Assembly: GCA_020466095.1 (NCBI GenBank)
Contig: CM035807.1
Span: 24,303,881 to 24,367,880, forward strand
From: Chlorops oryzae
Lineage: Eukaryota; Arthropoda; Insecta; Diptera; Chloropidae
DNA: 64,000 bases
Reading direction: 5' to 3'
Shown here: positions 23,769 to 34,100 of the stretch, in pieces
Position numbering within the stretch: the stretch's first letter is position 1
How the letters are laid out: every line of letters begins with the position of its first letter
Position numbers and translations under genes: made by a program
Notes under the pieces: generated by a model
The model's database searches: none
What the model was told of the DNA's origin: nothing
What the model saw: the letters and a program-made list of their open reading frames with translations, nothing else

Positions 23769-24467
23769 GCCCCGCGGGATGCCAGCCGCATCCGCAAGTC
23801 TTAATCACCCAAATGATATGCTGACAATTACATGGCCTATGGTATTGCATTTATGCAGCAAGTTAAAACAAATTCAACTCAAAACAAGACCTCCACACAC
23901 ACTATTCACACGCCAGCAGGAGAGAGATTTTAAGTGCGGTGCAGTCAGGCAGCGAAAGGACAATCACGAGACGGAGAAGACGCTCGGCCATAAAGTACAA
24001 TAGGATGATGCATGAAGTGCATTAAGTTGTGCTCTGCTGTGCCTCGAACATCCTTGCCGCTGGCTGAGCTTTGTCTTGATTGCTTCCATCATGCTGTGAA
24101 CGTGACGTTTCAACCGAATCCTCAAGTGGAGACCATCCTCGAAATAAATTGGTGTATTGATAAGGTTTTATGTAAATTAAGCAAATCGTTTCAATTTTAG
24201 ATAAAAATAATAAATTTATATTGTCTTGCTTCTGGTGTCGTCAGGACATTCTGTTGATGTCTTGATTGGCTGACCTTGTACGCGAAGACTGCAGGACGGG
24301 AAAGCCGAAGAATGCATTTCGGTTGAGCTAGATTAAATGATTATGGGAAAATTGAACGTTTTTATTGACTGCAAGACAAATGAAAATGAACCATATAAAT
24401 TTTATTTTATTGTATTTTCAATTTTTATTTAATGATTAAGTAATTGGTTTTTAAGGAAAAATTATTT
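23769..24467 (+). repeat. Duplicated segment, copy B
   Basis: Direct repeat of 22591-23301. The best-conserved core (about 190 bp, 24012-24200) differs from copy A by a single base. The spacer between the copies (about 23305-23765) is unrelated to either. Confidence 0.9.
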
Positions 24468-24560
24468 CTTTTGTCAAAAAAAAATTGCTCTTAATATATA
24501 ATGCTATACATATTCATCCAAGTTGGAAAGCTCAGACCACACAGTTAACTTTAATGTGCT

Positions 24561-25011
24561 AAGGGGATGTCCAGTGGAAAGTGCAGTCCATTTAGTATGT
24601 AAGCATAAAGGATTGGGGGAGGGGTTCGAAAAATCTTATTCTTGCTTACATTGGGAGTAGGCCATAGCATCAAATGTGTTAGAATTCAATTTCTAGACAT
24701 ACTCTGCTTAATGCTAAATACAAGCAAAGAGCAAAAGCCAGTAGGTGCAAACGCAGAACGATAACAAATCCGAAACCACTTCTGCTTGTCTCTGAGAGGA
24801 TTTGTATTTACTTGGATTTGTGAGACTATTTGGAGTTTTGTGGAGTTTGTAGCTATGTATGTAGCTATGAATGGCTATGGATATCTATAAATAGCTATGT
24901 ATATAGAAGCTATAAATATCAAAATCTCTCTTGCCTAATAAATGGACAGTCCCTAAGATTTGTCGAATCCCTTCCCCCTTCTATGCTTACGTAATTAATG
25001 GACGGCCCCTT
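24561..25011. mobile_element. Inverted-repeat element with AAGGGG ends
   Basis: Left end aaggggatgtccagtgg and right end attaatggacggcccctt are inverted; a second inverted pair inside is gtaagcata...ggattgggggagggg against cccttcccccttctatgctt. This AAGGGGCCGTCCATNAATTACG type is widespread in invertebrate genomes. No transposase frame. It contains simple tatgtagcta repeats near 24850-24915. Confidence 0.6.
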
Positions 25012-25293
25012 ATGAAAGATGACAAAGACAATAATTGATGTTTTCTAGAAAAAAATCTAAGAATTTGTTCGATTGTAGTAAATAATTCCAAATAACCGCA
25101 TATTGATTAATTTAACGTAATTTATGTTGAAATGCAGTGTTGAAGATTTTCAAATTTATACATTCGCAAATAACCGCCATTGTGATTCAATTACTGCTCG
25201 ATTTGTATTTCGAAAATAGTTACAGCTGCTTAGTGATGAGAGAAATCATTTATTTACTCTGGCTCCCAATGGCTTCTAATGGCGCATACAATA

Positions 25294-25665
25294 GTGGTAT
25301 TCATGCATGACGCGCAAAACTCATATTTTTGCACCCTCATAAACGAACTGTCAAATTTCGTATGAAAATAATTTTACGCGCTCTGCACTGCAATTAGATA
25401 GCGCAAAGCAGCGTATAAAGCGCATAAACTCGTTGACTCGTTGTTTTGAGGTTTTTAAAGATATTAAATCGAATATTTATTTAAAAACTTTCTTCACTTG
25501 CTCAATTTCGGCATTTGTTTTGATTTTCCTCAAATTTCAATATTGATTATCTGTTTTTCACAACTTTGCACGCAAGCTGCTTATGAGGTGCGCTCATGCA
25601 ACATTTGAGATAAAGGTATTCAACTGTCAGTTTTGTATGCTTTGCGCTATTACATGAATACCAAT
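25294..25665. mobile_element. Candidate MITE with TGGTATTCATG ends
   Basis: Left gtggtattcatgcatgacgc and right gcgctattacatgaatacca are inverted over about 25 bp with gaps. A second inner pair, cacctcataa-like at 25580-25590 against cctcataaacg at 25336-25346, also pairs. No clear target duplication and no coding capacity. Confidence 0.45.
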
Positions 25666-26073
25666 AATATGTTTGGCAATGCACTGCTACACTGAGGATG
25701 ATAAAATAATAGACATGTGAAAAACAAACAACCAATTTATATGTACGAATTTGCGATACATGCTAACATAAATAGTAAGTCAAAATGTTGCATATCAGTT
25801 TAACATTATTTAAGCCTATACTTCTCGGCAATGTGATTAAAGCCTCTGAAATGATATAGTTTTAACAAACCAAGTCTGTGTGTGGGTACCCATATATAAC
25901 GGCGCATTTAGATTAAAATATTTTCTGATATAATCTTTAAAACTTGATTATTGTTTTGTAGAAATGTTTTTTTTTTACTATCTGATGTTCATAGAGTAGC
26001 TACCACTTAAGATTGCTAAAGTAACTGTCACGTCCGTTTGGAAGTACCCATATGTGATTACCGTCTATGCCAC

Positions 26074-26079
26074 TCAGTT
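26074..26079 (+). promoter_or_regulatory. Possible initiator of the PTRHD1 gene
   Basis: TCAGTT, a close match to the dipteran initiator, lies 84 nt before the start codon with no TATA box at -30. Proposed only from position and match; the true start is unknown. Confidence 0.25.
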
Positions 26080-26157
26080 CGAAATTTCGAAAGCTACAGC
26101 ACTAATAGCACAGTTGTTTGAGCTTTCGAAAACGCGGGATAAATTGTAAAAAAAAAC

Positions 26158-26343
26158 ATGTCGAATATAGTGCAATATGTGATTGTTCGGAGTGATTTAT
26201 GTAGTGCGTTAAGTTGGCCACTTGGAGCACTAATCGCACAAGCTTGTCATGCCACAGCTGCGGTCCTGCATCTTAATAAAGACGACGATGAGACTCAACA
26301 GTACTTGAACCATTTGGACGAAATGCATAAAGTAGTGTTAGAG
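26158..26343 (+). CDS. PTRHD1 exon 1
   Basis: 62 codons from ATG to GAG, phase 0, followed by a perfect donor gtaagtg. Contains the conserved QACHA-type segment. Confidence 0.93.
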
Positions 26344-26566
26344 GTAAGTGAATCAGATTCTTTACGAATTCCTTTCAATCAACAATTTCTTTCAGGCGAA
26401 AGATGAAGCGGCGATAGTGAAATTAAGTGAAAAACTAAAGGAGAACTCAATCGCGCATAAAATGTGGATCGAACAACCGGAAAATATACCAACCTGCATC
26501 GCCATTAAACCTTACATTAAGGAAAATGTTCACAAATATGTTAAGCATCTCAAGCTTTTGAAATAG
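26158..26566 (+). CDS. PTRHD1-type peptidyl-tRNA hydrolase-domain protein, two exons
   Basis: Exons 26158-26343 and 26396-26566, separated by a 52-nt intron (gag|gtaagt ... tttcag|gcg), encode 118 residues. The amino end IVQYVIVRSDL, then WPLGALIAQACHATAAV, and the end IPTCIAIKPYIKENVHKYVK are diagnostic for the PTRHD1 branch of the Pth2 (bacterial/archaeal-type II peptidyl-tRNA hydrolase) fold. Human PTRHD1 is a little longer (about 140). The family is assigned to release of tRNA from peptidyl-tRNA by sequence; activity of the PTRHD1 branch is less certain. No signal or membrane segment, so cytosolic. The start ATG fits the family start and sits in an A-rich context. The fly gene I recall is CG17327. 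The gene is convergent with the collagen gene. Confidence 0.93.
26396..26566 (+). CDS. PTRHD1 exon 2
   Basis: 56 codons and TAG at 26564-26566, opened by acceptor tttcag. Contains IEQPENIPTCIAIKP, the end strand and helix of the Pth2 fold. Confidence 0.93.
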   Translation, partial: AKDEAAIVKLSEKLKENSIAHKMWIEQPENIPTCIAIKPYIKENVHKYVKHLKLLK

Positions 26567-26635
26567 TCACCGTTTATCAAGGATAAGATGGCTTCTATAG
26601 TGTATTTGTGTATAAAGTCTCAGGTAGTAAGCTAC

Positions 26636-26641
26636 AATAAA
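26636..26641 (+). terminator. Poly(A) signal of PTRHD1
   Basis: AATAAA 70 nt after the stop codon, giving a very short 3' UTR. Confidence 0.7.
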
Positions 26642-27102
26642 AACCGTCGTTAGATGTTTGACATAGAATCAAAGATATTTGCTGTGAAATCGCATCCTCA
26701 TATTTGCCAGCAAAAGTCTATGAAGGCAGGCTGGGAGCGAGGGATTGCTGAAAAGAAAAAGTGGAACTGCTATGTACCAAACAAGCACCAAGCTCTTCAT
26801 CCCAGAGTACTCGATGAAGAAAACAAGATATTTGTTGATACTGAGCTGTTATAGCAGAATGTGCATCTCTCCATTATAAGAGGAGGAGAACGCTACAATA
26901 TGAAATCATGCAGAAAAAGTAACATAAAAGATTTATACTGAAAACCAGAAGTCCTCCGATGAAAATAACCTCGAGTATGACACAACATGGTCAGAGGCAA
27001 GCCAAAAGATTATTACTCCTTATGTCTCTAGAAACAAAGATGAATGCCATTGAATAATTGGGACAAATTGCACAGGAGTATTTCGTTGTTCTTTTATATA
27101 AA
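26642..27102. other. Short convergent intergenic region
   Basis: Between the PTRHD1 poly(A) signal and that inferred for the collagen gene. A plus-strand frame at 26654-26854 has protein-like composition (for example KSMKAGWERGIAEKKKWNCY) but no start context, no family I recognise and stops immediately after; possibly a transposon remnant. Confidence 0.4.
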
Positions 27103-27108
27103 TTTATT
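27103..27108 (-). terminator. Candidate poly(A) signal of the collagen gene
   Basis: AATAAA on the minus strand, about 0.85 kb after the stop at 27961 and 0.4 kb after the alternative stop at 27518. Other AATAAA hexamers on this strand between them cannot be excluded as used signals. Confidence 0.4.
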
Positions 27109-27517
27109 GCATTTTTCGGCACAAAACGTCATTCTTACACTCCTTTCCGTATGAAAAATAGATTTGTTATTTGAGAAAAATAGAAAAGTTATTTAACATA
27201 AATTACAAATGCTCATGAAACGAACTCCGAAGAGAGCATTGAGTTTAGTTCAAACTCTATCGTAAAAAGCGATCGAATCGTTAGACACTCTACGTTTGGC
27301 TTATATCAACTTATGGCTAATTTATTCTAAATTTACAGAACGATTAAATAGAAGTCTAAAATTAAATCTTAAATGACTGATTTACAATAAATTAATACAA
27401 GAACACTTTGAATTAGTAAAAACTTTAAAGAAAAAGAGCAGCCGTTTTTAACACAAAATGAATTTCGACTCGCTGAGTTTTGAATTGGCATAAACGGAAC
27501 GTTTCGCCGTGACGCAA

Positions 27518-27580
27518 TCAGTTTTTTGAATCCTTTTTGAGTGCATTGAGTTCATCTTTCAACCAATCACGCCATTTATC
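27518..27580 (-). CDS. Candidate alternative terminal exon of the collagen
   Basis: Acceptor tatttccag, then 20 codons and TGA in phase 0: DKWRDWLKDELNALKKDSKN, an amphipathic charged helix-like tail. It can join exon 15 directly or the internal donor of the acidic exon. Otherwise it lies in the 3' UTR of the long form. Confidence 0.45.
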   Translation of the reverse strand, partial: DKWRDWLKDELNALKKDSKN

Positions 27581-27960
27581 CTGGAAATATTTGAAAATTC
27601 GAGGTATTTATATACAAATTTAATCGATTCATAAATTATTTTGACTGTGCCATAACCATTTTGCGTTAGTGGATGACTCCGCAGCCCAAAATTAATACCG
27701 CTAGGAAGGCAAATTTCACTTAAAATTGTATTAAAAGAAGAAAATTCCTTTTAAGAATAATAGCTTCAGTGTTTATAGCGTTATGAGACAACACAAATCT
27801 AAACTATCCGACTATGTTAGTCAATTTTTTTTGTCTAATGAGTATTTTAGAGATAATATCTTTGAATTTTCTACTGAGGAATGGTGTTAATAGTCTAATG
27901 TTAGTGCACTACGTTAGTTTGCATCAGTGCTTCGTATCCAAGGTTTTGTAATGTTCTTTC

Positions 27961-28122
27961 TTAGTCGTTGTTATGCAAATTCTCTTGATAATCATCGTAT
28001 TCTTCTTCGGCTTCTCCTTGCTCCTCCTCTTCCTCTTCTTGTTCATAGTCGCTGGTATTACTCTCTGGAGCCGTTACATCGGGCAGGTAGTCTTTGTGAA
28101 CGGGTGTTGAGATAACGGGCTC
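27961..28122 (-). CDS. Collagen last coding exon (acidic tail)
   Basis: 162 nt, acceptor gactttag, phase 0. Encodes [15 protein letters not shown], then a Glu-rich run (about 18 acidic residues in 30) and [12 protein letters not shown], then TAA at 27963-27961. An internal donor gat|gtaacg, also phase 0, could splice to 27580. Confidence 0.82.
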   Translation of the reverse strand, partial: EPVISTPVHKDYLPDVTAPESNTSDYEQEEEEEEQGEAEEEYDDYQENLHNND

Positions 28123-31100
28123 CTAAAGTCGTATGAATTTTGGATTAGTAAGCTGAAGCGTTAATTGTGCCATGAACGTAATTAGGCCATTAGAGACAAC
28201 ATTTGTTAGAGAATAATCGTGCCTGCTATGTATTCCGGCGGATCAAATCCGTCGAATAAAAAAAAAAAACTCATTTTCATTCATAAAAATGTGAAAAATC
28301 CGAACGGATTCGGATTCGTCGGAACCCATAGTAGGCACGAATAATTAAAAGCGAATTAGCGATCGAAATTTTCAAATGAAAACAAAATAATCACATAAAA
28401 AGCGCGGGTAGTTAGTGCTTGAAAGTTTAGATCATGCTAACCTTTGGTGGTCGCCAACCGCAACCAGGCAATGGCAGTCCATCTGAGCCCAAAGGACATG
28501 GTGCATCAAGACCAGGGACACCTTGTTCACCTTTATCGCCGCGGTCACCTTTACGTCCGCGTTTACCTGAGGGTCCGATATCACCTCGACTGCCTTTCTC
28601 ACCGCGAGGACCTTCTTGGCCGGGTATACCGTCGGTACCCTTTTATTGTATAACATTGATTGTGAAATGTGATTTTGCAGGACGTGTTCATTCGGTTTTT
28701 GGTTTTGTGTGGTTAGTTGCAAAATACGGTATTTTTTGTTCGTTGGTAGAAACAATAACAATAGCAAAAGTGTAATAAAGAGATAAAGAGTGTCATAATA
28801 GAACTGCTACTCAAATTTTGTTTTCTAACATTGGATGAAGAGCAGTGATAGCATGCAGTAGTTTAACCCCTTTTTTCATCAGATTTTCACTTATTTTGAC
28901 TTACCGGCAATCCTGGATCACCACGTTCCCCTTTTTGTCCTGTTTCTCCCTGTGCTCCCTAGAGTTTTGGGATGTTTGTTTATTTTATTGTTAAAAATAT
29001 ATTAAAAAAAAATTTTTTTAAGCTACCTTCATGCCATCTAAGCCCGGCGGTCCCTGAATAAACGAAAAGATTTGTAAAAAAAAAAATAAAATAAATTAAT
29101 ATTTAAATAAAGAAAGATCTAAAATATTAAATAAAATAAATTTGTTTCACATAAAGAAAGAATTGGAAAGAATTGAAAAGAAGAAATGTATTTCAAATGA
29201 AAATAAGCGATAATTATGCCAAATAAAATTATGTACATACATATTTAATAATATAGATGAATGAAAATGAGTTAACAAAATAATACAGTTAAGTTGACTG
29301 TGTCTAGGTCTTCTGAAATCCTCTTTAAAGACTAACCTTTTAAATAAGAATTTAAGTCAATTAACAAGTAAAAAATATACTTTTTCAAAATAATAAATAG
29401 TTAATAATTTTTTATTCTACTCAAAGAATCGATACTGAGTCCTGGAATAGTAAACAAAGTGCAATTCAAATAATCAAAGTTTTAAAGATTCAGTTTCTTT
29501 GCTTTTTTCCTTTGGAAGGATAGTATACGACTATGCTCATGGACCACAAAGCTTTTCACACAAAGTGGAAGCGAAAAATCGCTTAAAAAATTGCCTTTTC
29601 TATGACCCCTGATACTATAGTATTAAAGCTATAAGAACACCACGACCTGAAAGATCTTTTGTGCAGGCCATGTTCCCTTAGAGTATGTTGAGATTGCTAA
29701 TAGCTCTGGGACCCATTATTCTTGCACGTTAGTGCATAGAACATGCACCGCTGTTTCCTGCTCTAATAACACTAGTTTAAAAATACTAAACTTTAAATTT
29801 TTCAGTATATCTAAATTCTCTTTTCCCATAGACTGAGAGTGCCCCATAGACTCTAAACGTTTTTGAATGCTAAGGGCCAATATTACCAAGCATATTTAAA
29901 AAAATTTTAAAAATAAAATCTGATTTTCATTTTCACCAACGAAATTTTTAAAATATTTTTAAAAAATATTATAAACTACCTCAGCAGGTCGTTTAAGTTT
30001 TTTTTAAGATATGGTAACAGCCCTGTTTTGGGCGGTAGAAAAACAGCTGATTACATTCATTCTAAAATTTTACGGAATAAATCTGCACAAAACGAAACAA
30101 GCAAAGCTTTAAATTTATGGATTCGGATTACAGCGATATGAGACTGATGAAAAATTGCGCGCACACGGCTCCATGCTCTAAAATAATATTTCAATCATTT
30201 GTGAATTTGACTGACTACCCTGACAGTGGAGCGTGCTGCCACATTTTGCTATACTTAAAAAAGTTGCATATTGAAAATGAAATTTAAAATAAAAAAATTT
30301 TAAATTTAATTTTAAAATTTTTTTAAATATGTTTGGTAATATTGGCCCTAGTGGGCTATCTCCAGCTCTGTCAGAATTGAAAAACTTCATATAAAAAAAA
30401 CGCTTCAGAAATGAATCAGAAATTTTCTGAAGTGTTCTTTTATATGAGGTTTTTGATTTCTGACACAACTGGATATAGCCCCTTAAAAAAATAGTTTAAG
30501 GGAAAATTCATAAGCTTTTTTCTTTCTCTAAAAAATCGATCGCAAAAATATGTAGACTGTAGACTGGTGTAATTAGGATTTTTGAAAAAGCTTTACAATC
30601 TTTCTTAGCAAAGACCCCACAGGATATACTCGTATTTTTTATAAAAAAAATCGTTCCTTTATTCCTGGAATCAAGTCAAACTTGTGAGATTTTCGTAACT
30701 GAATTGGAGAGAAATCGTATATAAATTGAAGTATATAATTTGAATATACACACACATACATATATGTATAGATATATATAAAGTTTTTCAGTGCAATCGA
30801 CTTGGGCATAAAAAAAAAACCAGAACTTTAACTTATTTGGTAGGACACTCGGATAAATGTCTATGATATTAAGAACACATCCACAAACAATATATGTTTT
30901 ACTTAAATTGTTTTTAATATTTATATATAAACATATTTTAACAATTAAATATGGTAATTATACCATTTTATTTGCTCGATTCTCGTGTTATTACTTAGCT
31001 TAATTAGGGCAATCTAAAAGGACAAAAAGGACAAATTTACACATAAACATATAGCATATGAAAATTGTTAGAGAAAAAGTGAAAATGCTCTTAAGTGGCA

Positions 31101-34100
31101 AGTATGTATATTCATTGATCTGTTTATTGTTATTAGTTATAGTTATCTTAATGGTTAGGTACTTATTATTTAGATAATCGAATGCACACGCTTTATGCTT
31201 TAAATAAATAATAAATTGAAGAATTTTTTTTTAGTAAGATTAATATGCGTAAAAGATTAGTTAAATGCAAATACATACGGAATTAAGAGCTTAATTAGGA
31301 AAAGAATTAATTTATATATATTTACATCAAGCATATTCTGTATAGGGGTATTCACGATCTTTGATATTTGCGATTTCTATTTTTATTCGATACTTTTGAA
31401 TGTCCTCAAAAAAGAAAGTGATCTTCAAAATTTAACGAATTTAATATTAAATCCCGATTGGTGTGAATACCGCTGTACAAAAGAAGAATAATTTTGTATA
31501 TTTTGTTTTAATTCATTTAAACCATTTTTCGAAATTTTTTTTTGATTTTAAATTGACTTGGGAATAAATATAATTGGACTGGTGTTCAGTTTACCCTCAA
31601 GGATTCAAGTCAAGAAAAAATTGAACTAAATTGACATTCGTTGAGTAAAGTTTTTCTCGCAGTTGAGTTTGCTTTAATTTAAAATTATTTTTTGCGAAAT
31701 TAGCTTCATTGAATCAAGAAACTTTTTTTTTCCTGTTTTACTGAAACCCGTTATAAGCGCGTTCTGTTAAGTGTGCATTTACATTAATTACTACGTCATT
31801 TAAACTGTTTTTTTTTTTTTTTTTGTGAGTTTTATTTATTTATTTTTTTATTTTTATTTTAATTTTCATCATTTTTTCCGTTTTTGAAGAGCAAAAAAGT
31901 ACAAACTTTGGTTTGCCTTCCTAATGAATGCACATTATAATTCATATAATGATTTTTTATTGTTTTATTTTGTTTCATTAACACGGGCTTTTGTGTGCGT
32001 GTTTGTTTGTGGGCGTTTGCGCCGATGCAGCCCTTGCGTTTCGAATGCTCTTGTGTTGCACATATGATATCGTAGTGTATATCCGTGTGTGTTTGTGTGT
32101 GAATTAATGCATGTATTTTTATATTTACTCTGTACAATTGCCTTGTTAAATGCAGATTTTAATTGCTATCTAAAGAGGGAATTCAGTGGAAGGATTTAAA
32201 TTAAATGACTTTTCTTTTCAACGTCCGCTTTTTCATTCGTTTGAATTTAAATATACTTATTTTAATTTTTTACTTTTTATCAATTACACTGATTTACGAG
32301 TCGCATTGCAGCAGATTTCGTATACTGAAAACTTTGTGATTAGCATGGAAATATTTTTTTTTTTTTTTTTTTTTGTTGGAGAAATTCATTAAATAAACTT
32401 ATTCAATTATGACAAATAACTTTAAGCTCATTAGTTATAGTGCATTTCCATATGGTGTTTAACTCGCGTTTAAGTGTTTAGGGCCCTAAACGAGGTGTTA
32501 AACTCGTGTTTTGCCATACAAAGTTAAACGCGATAACAAAGTGTTTATCTCTTTAACACCTCATAAACACTTTCATCGATAGGAAAAAAATCGATTTATC
32601 GTATCGGAATTTCATGCATATCTAACTGTCAAAAGAAAAATCAAAACAAAAACAAAAAAATGTTGCCAAAAGCAAAACTAAAAACTCCCTACAAACTACG
32701 AAAAAATTCCCTAAATTTTTTTACACACAGAAAAATTCGAAAAAAATGTATAATATGCGCAAGGCATAATCTTGTATTGTATGATTCTTGGTAGAGTATC
32801 GATGCTGAATGATAGTTTTTACCAAAAATAATAAAATTAAGGTTATGGGCCATGTCACAGAAATCGATTTCAAAACCGTGTAAAAATTATAATCCTCCTA
32901 AATTCTTTTAGATATAGTTTTTTTTGGGTTTTCCACTTCCAACTCCACGAGACGAGACGTTTATTTTGTCGTTTTTATTGATCGACAAGAAACTATATTC
33001 AAAATATCTCTTAATATTTAAGAATATACCACAATTCCCTACATTTTGCCGAATTTAATAATTCTGTCCCTCTTTCCCTTCAAGTGATTTTCCTACAAAT
33101 GGCAACACTGCTTGCAATTGTAAATAAACAAACAGCTGTGAAACTTAAACACCTCGCATACGTGGAACCGCTCGAAGTGTTCAGCTAAACATCTCAGAGT
33201 TAAACACCATATAGAAACGCGCTATTAAGCATTGGGATTAATGTTCGAAGGGATTTGCATCATCTGATTTTAAAAATTATTTCCCCATTCCATTTTAGGA
33301 TACCATATGAAGATTTTATGGAATTAGAAACTAGAAATTATAAATTATTTATGGATTCTTTCGCTAAACTATCTGGTATACAAATGAAAAGTTCCAATGC
33401 GATTTTTACGATTTCAAGGAAATATGAAAATGGATAGAAAGAGCTATACATTGCTTTCGAAAGAACAAGCTTTCGGGATTTTGTCAGGTAAGTCTGAACA
33501 ATATATTTCTTAGCATTGTAATTTTGATACGTCCATGAACGAAAATTTCCTCGGTCAGCCATGTCAAGAGAATCAGAAAAATACAAATCTGATTGCTGCT
33601 CCACTTTCAATAGACCAAAAAAGTTCTTCCAATACAAAAGTCTAAGAAAGGATGGCTCCACCATTGGCCTCTGTGCCGTAGTTGGCTGAGAAGCTAATTA
33701 ACGAAGCGAGAGGCCCTCGGTTCGACTAATTGTCTCACCCTTGGTGGCAGACACACTAACCTAACCAAACCTATGGCTCTGCAACGACCTTTTTATTCTC
33801 TGGATACTACAAGCAATCTCCTTCATTTAAAAAAGCTATCTAAGTCGCTGGATCAGTGATAATTTTAAGGGAACTTTTTCCAAAAAGGGGTCCAGAGATG
33901 TCATTAATTGGACCCCAAATATAATGAAATTGAAAACTGCTGCAAAGCACCCCAAGTCGATGTAGTAAAGTTGAAGTTTGAAAGCTTATGATAGCCGGTG
34001 ACAAATTGTTTCTGTAACGTTATCTTTCTCCTACTTCATATTACAGGAGTCTATTCTTGAATATTTATTTCTTATTGTTTTGATTCTACGTTTTTATTTA

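Larger units (their letters stand above)
20872..26073. other. Intergenic region between calexcitin and PTRHD1 genes
   Basis: About 5.2 kb without a supported gene. It holds the 165-bp hAT MITE (21244-21408), two direct copies of a 0.7-kb segment (22591-23301 and 23769-24467), an inverted-repeat element (24561-25011) and a further MITE candidate (25294-25665). The 62-codon frame in each duplicated copy is discussed in the findings. Confidence 0.6.

Noticed and set aside
22846..24200. A 62-codon frame conserved between the two duplicated segments
   Set aside because: The nucleotide identity of the copies is so high that frame conservation carries no extra information; no family resemblance.
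24885..24894. Perfect MEF2-type site CTATAAATAG, tempting because the neighbouring gene may be a muscle or neural calcium-binding gene
   Set aside because: It lies inside a simple tatagcta-repeat zone of a transposable element, 4 kb past the gene end, so chance is likely.
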